From contig VFLI01000016.1 of assembly GCA_009885105.1 (NCBI GenBank), positions 62,001 through 126,000 of the forward strand: 64,000 nt of DNA. The letters run 5' to 3'. Under the pieces are notes generated by a model. It was not told the origin of the DNA. It saw only the letters and a list, made by a program, of their open reading frames with translations, and ran no database searches. This DNA is from Spirochaetia bacterium. GTDB taxonomy: Bacteria; Spirochaetota; Leptospiria; Leptospirales; Leptonemataceae. Positions 1 through 8,634 of the stretch are shown one piece after another (positions within the stretch are counted from its first letter, which is position 1; each line of letters begins with the position of its first letter). Both the position numbers and the translations under genes were made by a program.

Positions 1-128
1 CCATTCCTCGCCTTCCCCGTTTCCCCGTGGTTTGATCTTCTCGTAATAAAGATTGACAATCGGCGTCTTTTTTTTCTCAAATCCGAAAAACCATGTCGAT
101 TTTCCTGTGGCTATGATAAATTTGCGGT

Positions 129-1793
129 ATGGGATTTTTTTCATTTCTGAAAAGACGAAAAGAAGGGGCCAGAAAGAGCGATTTTTCAGGAGGTCTGCGT
201 CAACTGGATCAGTTCAAAAAATCCCTGATTCAGCTTCGGCCCACTGCAGAACTCTGTGAAATTGTTATAGCGTTTGTGGCAGAATTCCTGGAATCGGAAG
301 AGATAGGAATCTATCTCTGGAATGAAAAAGAAGGAGCTTTCAAGCTGTGGCCTCCGCACCTGAAAGCGGCTGAAAAGTTCATGATATTTGATCCGTTTCT
401 CCTGATTTTAACGGACAATGATCGAATTTACAGCCGCAGCGAGTTTATCAATCCGGACGGAAGCTCCCGACCGTCGCAGACGGAAGGATATCGTTTCTGC
501 GAGCTGACAGGCGCCCGGCTCATTGTGCCGCTCGTGCTCAACCAATCGCTTGTTGGTGTGCTGTTTGTCGGAGCGATGAAAGAAACAAGAAGTCAGATGG
601 AAATCCTGCACACGCTCGACGAGGTCCGATCTCTGGCCGTGATGGCAATCTCAAACTCTATTCTGTATGCCCGGCTCGAAGGAATACTGGCCACCCTGGA
701 AGAAAAAGTCCAGGAGAGAACACGAGAACTGGAAAACGCTCAGAGCCAGCTTGTACAGTCCGAAAAAATGGCGATGCTGGGTGTCATGGTCGCCGGCATC
801 GCTCATGAAATCAACACGCCCGCCGGAGTGATGCAGGGCGGAGTTGAGAATATTGAGAAAAACCTGTCTTTCATACTTTCCAATCTGGATATCGCGCGTC
901 AGTTCGCAGAAGCCGCGGATATGGAAATCTTTTACAGAATTCTGGAAAGCATAAGCCGCGAAAACGGAAGAATCCGCGAAATCAAAGACGCATTCAGGCG
1001 CAAAAAAGAGCTGACAACCGGACTGGAAAAAGCCGGCACCAGCAGCGCCAGAGAACTGGCCACTTTTCTTGTGGAAAACGGTCTGTACGATCCCGCCGGC
1101 GGAGACGAAAAAACATATCTGGAAGATTTTTTATCCGATGAATTGATTTTCAATCTCCGGCTCATTTTGTCCAGAACTCAGAAAGGCGGCGCCGTATCGT
1201 TACTGAGATTCCTGAACGAAGTAGCGAACAGCAACCGCAATCTCCAGAACATGCGAACTTCGATTCGTTCGATCGTGCGGATCATTCGAGCCCTTAAGTA
1301 CTATTCGCATCTGGATCAGGGGAAAATGGTTCACGCCGACCTGCACGAAGGCATTGAAAATACTCTGGTGATTCTGAGCAGCCTGATGAAACATCACGTT
1401 GAAGTCGTAAAAAAGTTCGGCGAGCTGCCTTCTGTGGAATGCAATCCGGACGAGCTCAACCAGGTCTGGACAAACCTTTTTACGAACGCGTATCAGGCCC
1501 TGAAATCCAGTCCAGGCGCCAGGATAGAAATCAGTACACAAAAAGACGAAAATCGTGGTACCGTCACGGTGGTGATTCGGGACAATGGACCCGGTATTCC
1601 AGCCGAAATTCTCGGTAAGATCTGGGATCCGTTTTTCACAACGAAGGATCAGGGCGAAGGCAGCGGACTGGGTCTGGGCATCGTAAAAGGAATTGTGGAA
1701 AAACACAGGGGAATCATTGAAGTAGAGTCCCGACCGGGATTGGGAAGCGCGTTTAGGGTTACTCTGCCGATTCTCCAGACTCGTGAAGAGTAG
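129..1793 (+). CDS. GAF-domain sensor histidine kinase
   Basis: A 554-residue cytoplasmic histidine kinase with no membrane segment. Residues about 30-180 resemble a GAF sensor domain, residues 185-215 are a charged coiled coil, and the phosphoacceptor helix carries AHEINTPAG with His226. A long insert of about 130 residues follows before a second helical segment. The ATPase domain is complete, with an N box (NQVWTNLFTNAYQAL), a G1 box (DNGPGIP), an F box (WDPFFTTK) and a G2 box (GSGLGLGI). The start at 129 is chosen because it is the first ATG of the frame. The enlarged space between the His box and the ATPase domain is unusual. No receiver gene is adjacent, so its partner is unknown. Confidence 0.9.
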   Translation: MGFFSFLKRRKEGARKSDFSGGLRQLDQFKKSLIQLRPTAELCEIVIAFVAEFLESEEIGIYLWNEKEGAFKLWPPHLKAAEKFMIFDPFLLILTDNDRIYSRSEFINPDGSSRPSQTEGYRFCELTGARLIVPLVLNQSLVGVLFVGAMKETRSQMEILHTLDEVRSLAVMAISNSILYARLEGILATLEEKVQERTRELENAQSQLVQSEKMAMLGVMVAGIAHEINTPAGVMQGGVENIEKNLSFILSNLDIARQFAEAADMEIFYRILESISRENGRIREIKDAFRRKKELTTGLEKAGTSSARELATFLVENGLYDPAGGDEKTYLEDFLSDELIFNLRLILSRTQKGGAVSLLRFLNEVANSNRNLQNMRTSIRSIVRIIRALKYYSHLDQGKMVHADLHEGIENTLVILSSLMKHHVEVVKKFGELPSVECNPDELNQVWTNLFTNAYQALKSSPGARIEISTQKDENRGTVTVVIRDNGPGIPAEILGKIWDPFFTTKDQGEGSGLGLGIVKGIVEKHRGIIEVESRPGLGSAFRVTLPILQTREE

Positions 1794-1900
1794 TAAAATC
1801 GGAAATGGCGGAAATTCGATTTTTTTAAACAACAACTCAATCTAAAAAAAATATTGCCGATTCGAAGCAACTGCTGTTTCTTTTAACATCTGGAGGATTT

Positions 1901-2230
1901 ATGAAGAAAAAACTTTTATTTGTGACAGTAGCGCTTTTCTCTATAGTTTTAGGAACAGCAATCTACGCTGGCGCTCAGGATTTTACAGCGGTTAATAAAA
2001 CCAGCAAGGTAATCACGCACATCTACGTATCCCAGGCAAGCAAAACTTCATGGGATGAAGATGTACTGGGAGCCGGAACTGTACTGGAGCCAGGCGCATC
2101 AGTTGAGATTAATTTTGACGGCCATGAAGATTGTCAGTGGGATTTCAAAGCAGTTGACGCAAATGGCGGGGCACATTACCTGTACAATGCCAATCTCTGC
2201 CAGCTTCACACAATAAATATTACTAACTAA
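1901..2230 (+). CDS. Small exported protein
   Basis: A 109-residue protein with a clear signal peptide (Lys start, hydrophobic stretch, predicted cleavage after AGA near residue 25). A good ribosome site (GGAGG) lies 6 bases before the ATG. The mature part has the pattern FTAVNKTSKVITHIYVS, a DDVLG-like turn (EDVLGAG) and a CQWDFKAVD segment. I recall this layout from small periplasmic proteins that databases often misname as argininosuccinate lyase. Two cysteines (in DCQWD and NLCQL) could form a disulfide. It stands alone and ends at a strong terminator, so it is probably a single-gene transcript. Function is unknown. Confidence 0.75.
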   Translation: MKKKLLFVTVALFSIVLGTAIYAGAQDFTAVNKTSKVITHIYVSQASKTSWDEDVLGAGTVLEPGASVEINFDGHEDCQWDFKAVDANGGAHYLYNANLCQLHTINITN

Positions 2231-2277
2231 CTAAAGATCGTTGATTTTTAAGTAATATCAGTGCAAAAAGGATGATT

Positions 2278-2321
2278 GAATGATCTTCTTAATTGAGGAA
2301 CATTCATCATTCTTTTTTTTT
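2278..2321 (+). terminator. Rho-independent terminator
   Basis: The arm GAATGAT at 2278-2284 pairs with ATCATTC at 2306-2312. An inner CTTC/GAGG helix is possible, and a run of nine T follows directly. It lies 48 bases after the stop of the small exported protein. Confidence 0.75.
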
Positions 2322-2382
2322 GAATCGATTGACCCAGCGCAGTTGACGTAAGCGCTGGCAATCGAAGAACCTGGAGAGAATT

Positions 2383-2844
2383 CTAAAATAAATATCTCTG
2401 CATGATCCCAGGTTCACGGATAAAATAGAAATAATTTACCGCACTCTGTGGGAATTGAACAATCCAGAAAATTCGAATCGTGCCGAAAATGACCAGGATC
2501 ACACCCGCGCTTACAAGCAGCACGGTTATTGATTTGCTGTGTCTGATATAGAAATCAGCGGTCTGACGGTGCAAACCGCTGATCGCAAAGAACAGTACTG
2601 CGACACAGGCTGCTATTCCCAGAGGATGAAAGCGCATTGCTTCCCAGAAATGCAGATGCAGCACGGCTGCGACAGACCGTGTGAGGCCGCATCCCGGGCA
2701 GGGCAGGCCCGTGATATTGTGGAAGAAGCAGATGGAAATTCCAAAACCGTTCTGGGGCATTAACAGAGACAACAAAAGAACTGCAAAGGACCCGATCTGA
2801 AATACCCTCAAATCTCCCGGGGTTGTGCGTGAAAAGACTGGCAT
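2383..2844 (-). CDS. DUF2752 membrane protein
   Basis: A 153-residue membrane protein with the DUF2752 hallmark LPCPGCGLTRS after the first membrane segment, and about three hydrophobic helices. The biochemical role of the family is not known. The ATG at 2844 has a weak AGAG ribosome site. An alternative TTG start at 2883 overlaps the stop of the upstream hexapeptide-repeat gene as TTGA, which would give translational coupling and 13 more residues. The frame stays open further upstream, but that part is antisense-like and out of phase with the family. Confidence 0.75.
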   Translation of the reverse strand: MPVFSRTTPGDLRVFQIGSFAVLLLSLLMPQNGFGISICFFHNITGLPCPGCGLTRSVAAVLHLHFWEAMRFHPLGIAACVAVLFFAISGLHRQTADFYIRHSKSITVLLVSAGVILVIFGTIRIFWIVQFPQSAVNYFYFIREPGIMQRYLF

Positions 2845-2879
2845 CTCTGATTGCAGTAAAGAGAAAATATTCCTTATGG

Positions 2880-3416
2880 TCAAGTCGATTTTATCGGGAC
2901 GAAATTTTCTGGATTTCTGTATTCTTCTCTCCTCAGTCTGTATTTCTCCGCTGTGGATCGGATAAGTTCTTCCTCCTGCGGGGTGATTTCCCGGATCACT
3001 TTTACGGGGGAACCCATGGCCATCATTCGCGGAGGGATTGATTTGCCGGGAGGGAGCAGACTGCCGGCGGCCAGAAAAGCAAATTCGCCTATCTCGCATC
3101 CATCGAGGACAGTGGACCCGATGCCGATGAAAGCAAAATCTTTGAGAGTGCAGCCGTGGAGCGTCACACGATGCCCGAGGGTGCAGTTGTTTCCCATTGT
3201 CAGCGGATACTTCCCGCCGGTAACATGAAGCAGGCTCATGTCCTGAATGTTGCAGTTCTCTCCAATCGTAATGGAATGCACATCGCCGCGAAGGACGCAG
3301 CCGAACCAGACGCCGCTGCCCGCCCCGATGCTCACATTGCCGATGACCTGCGCGTCGGGCGCGATAAAGACATCCATTGCGATCTGAGGGGTGAGATTGC
3401 CAAGTCTGTAAATCAT
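2880..3416 (-). CDS. Gamma-carbonic anhydrase family hexapeptide protein
   Basis: A 178-residue left-handed beta-helix protein of the gamma-carbonic anhydrase / YrdA-PaaY family. Hexapeptide repeats run from about residue 10 to 140 (for example VIGNVSIGAGSGVWFGCVLR). The three expected metal histidines are present as His64 (LLHVTG), His82 (LGHRV) and His87 (LHGC), so zinc binding is likely. Length matches the family. Whether it hydrates CO2 cannot be told, since many members show no activity. It lies 12 bases after ychF on the same strand, and its stop overlaps a possible TTG start of the DUF2752 gene, so the three may form one transcript. Confidence 0.88.
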   Translation of the reverse strand: MIYRLGNLTPQIAMDVFIAPDAQVIGNVSIGAGSGVWFGCVLRGDVHSITIGENCNIQDMSLLHVTGGKYPLTMGNNCTLGHRVTLHGCTLKDFAFIGIGSTVLDGCEIGEFAFLAAGSLLPPGKSIPPRMMAMGSPVKVIREITPQEEELIRSTAEKYRLRREEYRNPENFVPIKST

Positions 3417-3428
3417 AACTTCTGCCGC

Positions 3429-4523
3429 TTACACGTTGAAACGAAAATAAACGATGTCGCCGTCGGCGATGATGTATTCCTTTCCTTCCAGCCTCATTTT
3501 TCCCGCTTCTTTGGCTGCGTTCATGGATCCAGCAGAAAGGAAGTCTTCGTAGGCCGTCACTTCCGCGCGTATGAAGCCGCGCTCGATGTCGGAATGGATT
3601 GCGCCGGCGGCCTGGGGCGCGAAGCTGCCCTTGTGGACTGTCCAGGCTCGAACCTCTTCTTCACCGGCTGTGAAAAATGTGATCAGGTTCAGCAGATAGA
3701 AGGCGACGTGTATCATCCGGTTCAGACCCGGCTCATCAAGGCCGATGCTTTTTAAGTATTCGCTCTGCTCATCCAAAGACAGCGCCGCGATTTCTTCCTC
3801 GATCCGGCCGCATACGGTCACGGTGCTTGCATGCTCGGCTTTTGCGATTTCTTCAACTTCTTTGGTCATGCGATTCCCGGCTTTCGCCGAAGCTTCGTCC
3901 ACGTTCATAACGTAAAGAACCGGTTTCTGGGTCAGCATCTGGAATTCGCGCGAAATAGAAAATTCATCAGAAGTGAGCTTTAATGTCCGCAGAGGTTTTT
4001 CCTCTTCCAGGTGTTTCATCAGTCTTTCGCCAATTTCGAACAATTGTTTCGATACTTTGTCGTTTGATTTAGCTTTTTTTTCCAGACGGGACAGCTGTTT
4101 GGACAGGGAGTCCATATCGGCCAGTATCAATTCCAGATTGATGATGCGGATGTCATCGGCCGGTGAAACTTTGCCGCGGACATGAATGATATTTTCATCC
4201 TCGAAGCATCGGACCACATGAGCGATCGCGTTTGTTTCTCTGATATGCGAAAGAAACTGGTTGCCGAGACCTTCTCCCTTGCTTGCCCCCTCCACGAGTC
4301 CCGCAATATCGAGAAACTCCATCGAGGCCGGCATGATCCTCCTGGGCTTTACAATGTCCGCTATTTTCTGCAGCCTTGCATCCGGCACATCGACCCTTCC
4401 GACATTCGGCTCAATCGTACAGAATGGATAATTGGCCGACTGTGCGCCGGCTTTTGTGATCGCATTGAAGATAGTCGATTTGCCGACATTCGGCAGTCCC
4501 ACGATTCCGCAGTTCAGCGCCAT
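3429..4523 (-). CDS. ychF: Redox-regulated ATPase YchF
   Basis: A 364-residue member of the Obg-related YchF/OLA1 family, which binds the ribosome and hydrolyses ATP rather than GTP. The P-loop is GLPNVGKST (residues 9-17), the switch II region is DIAGLVEGASKGEG, and the usual NKxD base-recognition motif is replaced by NVDE, as expected for ATP preference. A coiled-coil insert follows near residues 130-170. The C-terminal TGS domain ends with EYIIADGDIVYFRFNV. Length matches the family. It is the first gene of a likely three-gene transcript. Confidence 0.96.
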   Translation of the reverse strand: MALNCGIVGLPNVGKSTIFNAITKAGAQSANYPFCTIEPNVGRVDVPDARLQKIADIVKPRRIMPASMEFLDIAGLVEGASKGEGLGNQFLSHIRETNAIAHVVRCFEDENIIHVRGKVSPADDIRIINLELILADMDSLSKQLSRLEKKAKSNDKVSKQLFEIGERLMKHLEEEKPLRTLKLTSDEFSISREFQMLTQKPVLYVMNVDEASAKAGNRMTKEVEEIAKAEHASTVTVCGRIEEEIAALSLDEQSEYLKSIGLDEPGLNRMIHVAFYLLNLITFFTAGEEEVRAWTVHKGSFAPQAAGAIHSDIERGFIRAEVTAYEDFLSAGSMNAAKEAGKMRLEGKEYIIADGDIVYFRFNV

Positions 4524-4687
4524 AGTTTTTTACGTCCGAAATCGGCTGCGGCTGAAAATTTGAATCGCCGGTCAGCGCCGAAATTTATTTTCCTGTTAAT
4601 GTGCGGCATAAGACAGTATGTTTCCCTGCAGCGCATGTTGATTGGAGCATTTTTTTAGGTGGAGTCCTCAGGACAAATAGAATATTT

Positions 4688-5083
4688 ATGAAAGAATTGG
4701 AGCAAAAGAGAAAACGAGTTCTGGATGTCGGCCAGTGCGGTCCGGATCACAGGGCCATTGCATCCCTGCTCGCGGCCCTGGGCGCTGAAGTGGAAAGAGC
4801 GGCCCTGCCAGGGGAGGCGATGGCAGCGCTGGAAAAAGAGCGCTTTGATCTGGTTCTGGTGAACCGAAAAATTGACCAGGACTATTCGGAAGGCATGGAA
4901 CTTGTAAGGATGATGCAGGCAAATCCCAAAACTAAAGGGATCCCTGTCATGCTTGTGTCCAATTATCCGGAGGCGCAGTCCGAGGCTGAGAAAGCCGGCG
5001 CGCTGCCCGGCTTTGGCAAGATGTCATTGATGCAGCCGGAAACCAAAAGAAAGCTGAAAACGGTATTGAAGCTGGATACATAA
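4688..5083 (+). CDS. Pseudo-receiver (degenerate response regulator)
   Basis: A 131-residue protein with the alternating alpha/beta pattern of a receiver domain and no output domain. The acidic pair at the end of strand 1 is missing (RVLDVGQCGPDH). The phosphoacceptor position at the end of strand 3 reads LVLVNRK, so Asn replaces Asp. A Lys after PGFGK may correspond to the conserved strand-5 Lys. It is therefore unlikely to be phosphorylated. The ATG at 4688 is preferred because the sequence before it does not fit a receiver fold. No kinase is adjacent on this strand. Confidence 0.6.
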   Translation: MKELEQKRKRVLDVGQCGPDHRAIASLLAALGAEVERAALPGEAMAALEKERFDLVLVNRKIDQDYSEGMELVRMMQANPKTKGIPVMLVSNYPEAQSEAEKAGALPGFGKMSLMQPETKRKLKTVLKLDT

Positions 5084-5134
5084 AGTTCCTTTTTTTTCTC
5101 GACGGCAGAGAAGCGCAATTTATCACAATCCTGC

Positions 5135-6094
5135 ATGAAAGTTAAATTCTGGGGCGTTCGCGGCTCGATCGGCTCTCCCATTAAAGGTCACGGGGTCAAG
5201 GAAAAAGTCCGGAAGATTCTGACATATGCCTCGCCGGCGGATGTTCTGGATGAGGAGACGATTGACCGTTTTCTCAAGTCCCTCCCGTTTTCGCTTCTGC
5301 ATACCTACGGTGGAAACACTACATGTCTCGAAGTCAGAAGTAAGAAAGACGACCTGATCATTGTGGATGCCGGCACCGGCATACGCGAACTCGGCAACAG
5401 ACTGCTGCATGAAGATTTTATGCAGGGGAAGGGCGAATGCCACATGGTGTTCACGCACACTCACTGGGATCATATCCAGGGTCTGCCGTTTTTCGGGCCG
5501 TTCTATGTGCCGGGGAACAAATTCCATATCCACGCTATTTCGGAAAATATTGAGGACCGGCTTCGTTACCAGCACAGTGAGCGGCACTTTCCCGTGCCGT
5601 TTGAAGGTTTCAGCGCAAACAAGGATTACATACAGCATAAAGAGTCGGATGTCTGGTCCGTGTATGGAATCAATATCAGTCATAAGGGAATGCGGCATCC
5701 CGGAAATTCCTATTCCTACAGATTTGAAGAGGAAGGGAAAATCCTGATTTTCGGCAGCGACGCGGAATTCAAACTGGAGGATATGGACAACATCGACACA
5801 TATGTTGAATATTTCCGTAACGCAGATGTGCTGATATTTGACACACAGTACACATTTGAAGAACAGCTGCAGAAAATTGACTGGGGTCACAGCTCAGCGT
5901 CGATAGCGACTGATATCGCCATGAAAGCGCATGTGAAAAAACTGGTTCTGTTTCATCACGATCCGTCCTACGATGACGAAAAGCTGGACGAAGTATTCAT
6001 GAGAGCGATCCGCTACAAGGAAATGATGGACTTCGACAAAACCAGCAAGCTGGAAATCATCATGGCATACGAAGGATTGGAAATTAATATATAA
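5135..6094 (+). CDS. Metallo-beta-lactamase-fold hydrolase
   Basis: A 319-residue cytoplasmic protein. The metal motif HTHWDH covers residues 108-113, further ligands are likely in GSDAEF and LVLFHHDPS, and the first strand reads KVKFWGVRGS. This start is typical of the phosphodiesterase / RNase Z-like branch that acts on phosphodiester bonds, often cyclic nucleotides. An insert of about 40 residues sits between strand 1 and the YGGNTTCLEV strand. No signal peptide is present. With adenylate cyclase and GGDEF genes elsewhere in the window, a cyclic-nucleotide phosphodiesterase role is possible but only inferred. Confidence 0.8.
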   Translation: MKVKFWGVRGSIGSPIKGHGVKEKVRKILTYASPADVLDEETIDRFLKSLPFSLLHTYGGNTTCLEVRSKKDDLIIVDAGTGIRELGNRLLHEDFMQGKGECHMVFTHTHWDHIQGLPFFGPFYVPGNKFHIHAISENIEDRLRYQHSERHFPVPFEGFSANKDYIQHKESDVWSVYGINISHKGMRHPGNSYSYRFEEEGKILIFGSDAEFKLEDMDNIDTYVEYFRNADVLIFDTQYTFEEQLQKIDWGHSSASIATDIAMKAHVKKLVLFHHDPSYDDEKLDEVFMRAIRYKEMMDFDKTSKLEIIMAYEGLEINI

Positions 6095-6117
6095 AAAACC
6101 CTGGGAGCGGTAAGATT

Positions 6118-7611
6118 ATGGCTGAGAAATTCATTGTATCCATCGATCAGGGCACGACAGGGTCCCGTGTTTTCTGTTATGATACATCGGGCCGAGTGAT
6201 GGTGACAACATACAGGGAATTCACCCAGCATTTCCCAAAACCATCCTGGGTTGAGCACGACGCAGAGGAAATCTGGGAAGGCGTGAAATCGCTTTTGAAA
6301 GAGACGCTGGAGAAAGGCGGTCTGGACGCGAAAAATGCTCTGGGGATCGGCATAACAAATCAGAGGGAAACAACCGTTCTCTGGGAAAGAAAAACAGGAC
6401 GGCCCGTGCATCACGCCATCGTCTGGCAGTGCCGCCGAACTACGGAAATCTGCGAACAGCTGAAAAAAGACGGTCATTCGGATGCGATACGAAAAAAAAC
6501 AGGCCTCGTCGTTGACGCGTACTTTTCCGGCACAAAAATGAAATGGATTCTGGATGCTGTGAACGGCCTGCGCGACAGGGCCGCGAAAGGCGAAATCGCA
6601 GCCGGCACAATTGACAGCTTTCTTCTTTTCAAGCTCACCGGAGAACACGCCACCGATTACACAAACGCCAGCCGGACTATGCTTTTTAATATTGAAAAAA
6701 AGAAATGGGACGATGATTTACTAAAAATATTGAATGTTCCTGGTAACATACTGCCGGAAGTGAAATCAAGCCGGGGACTGTTTGGAAAAACAAAGGGCCT
6801 CGGCATCATTCCAGACGGAATACCGGTTCTGTCGATGGCGGGAGACCAGCAGGCTGCGCTGTTCGGGCAGCTCTGCGTGAAACCGGGCCAGGTAAAAAAC
6901 ACATACGGCACCGGATGCTTCCTGCTCTTCAACACCGGGGACAAGTATTTGATAAGCAAATCGGGTCTTCTGACCACGCTGGCCTGCGACGCTTCCGGGA
7001 AAGTCTGCTACGCTCTGGAAGGCTCTGTATTCATCGGCGGAGCTGTGATTCAGTGGCTGCGGGATTTTATGAGATTTTTCGCCAATGCGAAAGAGACGGA
7101 AGAAATCATTTCGGATATCAAAGACGAGGAAGACGACGTCGTGTTTGTCCCCGCCTTCGCGGGGCTGGGCGCGCCGCACTGGGATATGAACGCGCGTGGA
7201 GCGATATTCGGGCTTTCGCGGGACACGACTCCAGCGAGAATCACCCGAGCGGCTCTGAAATCCATCGCTCTGCAGAGTATGGATCTGGTGCGCGCCATGG
7301 AAAAGGACACAGGCGAAAAAATGCCTCTCCTGCGAGTTGACGGGGGAGCGACCTCCAACAACTATCTGATGCAGTATCAGGCGGATATCCTCGGTAGTTC
7401 CGTAGAGCGTCCGTCGAATGTAGACACAACCGCGCTCGGTGTCGCATATCTGGCCGGTATGGAAGCCGGTGTATGGAAAGACGCTTCCGATCTTCTGAAA
7501 CTTCAAGCGGACAGAAAAATATTTTCCCCGCATATGGACGACGGCAGACGAAACAGGGAAATCACATACTGGAATAAAGCCGTCGACCGCGTCAAAGCCT
7601 GGAAAGAATAG
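6118..7611 (+). CDS. glpK: Glycerol kinase
   Basis: A 497-residue FGGY-family kinase that converts glycerol and ATP to glycerol 3-phosphate. The phosphate-binding start SIDQGTTGSRVF is typical of glycerol kinase, as are SWVEHDAEEIW, GITNQRETT, VWQCRRT and the C-terminal DGGATSNNYLMQYQADILG. Length matches the usual 500 residues. A ribosome site (GGGAGCGG) precedes the ATG. No glpF or glpD is beside it. Its TAG stop directly abuts the remains of a thiamine-diphosphate enzyme gene. Confidence 0.97.
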   Translation: MAEKFIVSIDQGTTGSRVFCYDTSGRVMVTTYREFTQHFPKPSWVEHDAEEIWEGVKSLLKETLEKGGLDAKNALGIGITNQRETTVLWERKTGRPVHHAIVWQCRRTTEICEQLKKDGHSDAIRKKTGLVVDAYFSGTKMKWILDAVNGLRDRAAKGEIAAGTIDSFLLFKLTGEHATDYTNASRTMLFNIEKKKWDDDLLKILNVPGNILPEVKSSRGLFGKTKGLGIIPDGIPVLSMAGDQQAALFGQLCVKPGQVKNTYGTGCFLLFNTGDKYLISKSGLLTTLACDASGKVCYALEGSVFIGGAVIQWLRDFMRFFANAKETEEIISDIKDEEDDVVFVPAFAGLGAPHWDMNARGAIFGLSRDTTPARITRAALKSIALQSMDLVRAMEKDTGEKMPLLRVDGGATSNNYLMQYQADILGSSVERPSNVDTTALGVAYLAGMEAGVWKDASDLLKLQADRKIFSPHMDDGRRNREITYWNKAVDRVKAWKE

Positions 7612-8634
7612 AGCAATTCCCAGGTTTTTCGATCGACGGAATTTGCAGACATCTCTTAAACCGGGACCATGAAAAAGTCAGGCGCCTGGCCGTCAGCCGG
7701 TCCAGCGACAGCATCGGGACGCTGATGATTGTTCCGGCGGCCGGCACAACCAATGCCATGAGCGGAATAGGGGAAGCCTATCTCGACGGAATAGCCATGC
7801 TGATCATCAGCGGCGGAGTGCGACGCGACACCGGCAAATTCTATCAGATTCATCAGATCGATCAGGGACGGATGCCGGGCGGGATAGTAAAAAAATATTA
7901 CTATATTGACTCCAGGGAAAAAATCATCCCGGCGATCTATGAAGCTTACAGAACCGCCGTTTCGGGCGAACCGGGTCCAGTGTTTGTGGAAATTCCCCAG
8001 GAGATTCAGCTCTTTCAGTCGGAGATTTCTGAACTGCCTGCTGGCGGTCGGGCTTCGCTTCGCTCACTGATAAAAAAAAGAAAAGGCTGACTACCCAGGA
8101 TCGTGGCGTGGAAAAAGGAATGAAAAATTGGTGAGCCCGGGGCATTTCTTCCAGGCGCTGCGGAGCAGAATGAAACAGGATTCGTTCCTTGTCGCGGATG
8201 ACGGCAATCATACATTTCTGTGCGCGGAGCAGTTTCCCGGTTACGAACCGAACCGCCTCATGTCTCCGACAGATTTCATCTGCATGGGCTATGCAATCCC
8301 GGCGTCAATCGGCGTTAAGATCGCCAATCCGGACAAACAGGTTGCCGCCATTGTCGGCGCCGCATTTTTTGCCATGAATAATGATAATGAAATTGAGTCC
8401 GTGCTCGACGGGGCTTTCGCGGAAAGCGAAAAAGGCCGGCCGGTTCTCGTGGATGTCAGGATCGATTATTCAGAGCGAACCATGGTCACAAAAGGCGGCG
8501 CGAAAGTTTTCTTGAGCAGACTGGAGCTGGGAGACAAAATTCGTTTTATCGGCCGAGCGGCAAACGGCACCTTCTGGGCTGAACGATCAGCAGCTCAAGT
8601 ATCCAGCTCTTTTTCCAGAGTGCATTTAGGATAG
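7611..8634 (+). pseudogene. Decayed thiamine-diphosphate enzyme (acetolactate synthase-like)
   Basis: Two pieces of one enzyme remain. From 7611 to 8090 the frame reads FPGFSIDG, then RHLLNRDHE, then GTTNAMSGIGEAYLDGIAML and GPVFVEIPQEIQ, which is the PYR domain without its first 25 or so residues. From about 8128 to 8634 the frame reads VADDGNHTF, MGYAIPASIGVKIANP and an intact-looking C-terminus, which is the PP domain. The central domain of about 170 residues is missing. The cofactor motif GDG-(about 26)-NN is broken (VGAAFFAMNND). Neither piece has a good start. The 5' edge abuts the glpK stop, so a deletion probably fused the two. The 3' end overlaps the convergent gene. Confidence 0.75.

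Noticed and set aside
7725-8090. Independent short thiamine-diphosphate protein
   Set aside because: Homology extends upstream of this Met to the glpK stop and the rest of the enzyme follows after a gap, so it is part of a broken gene.
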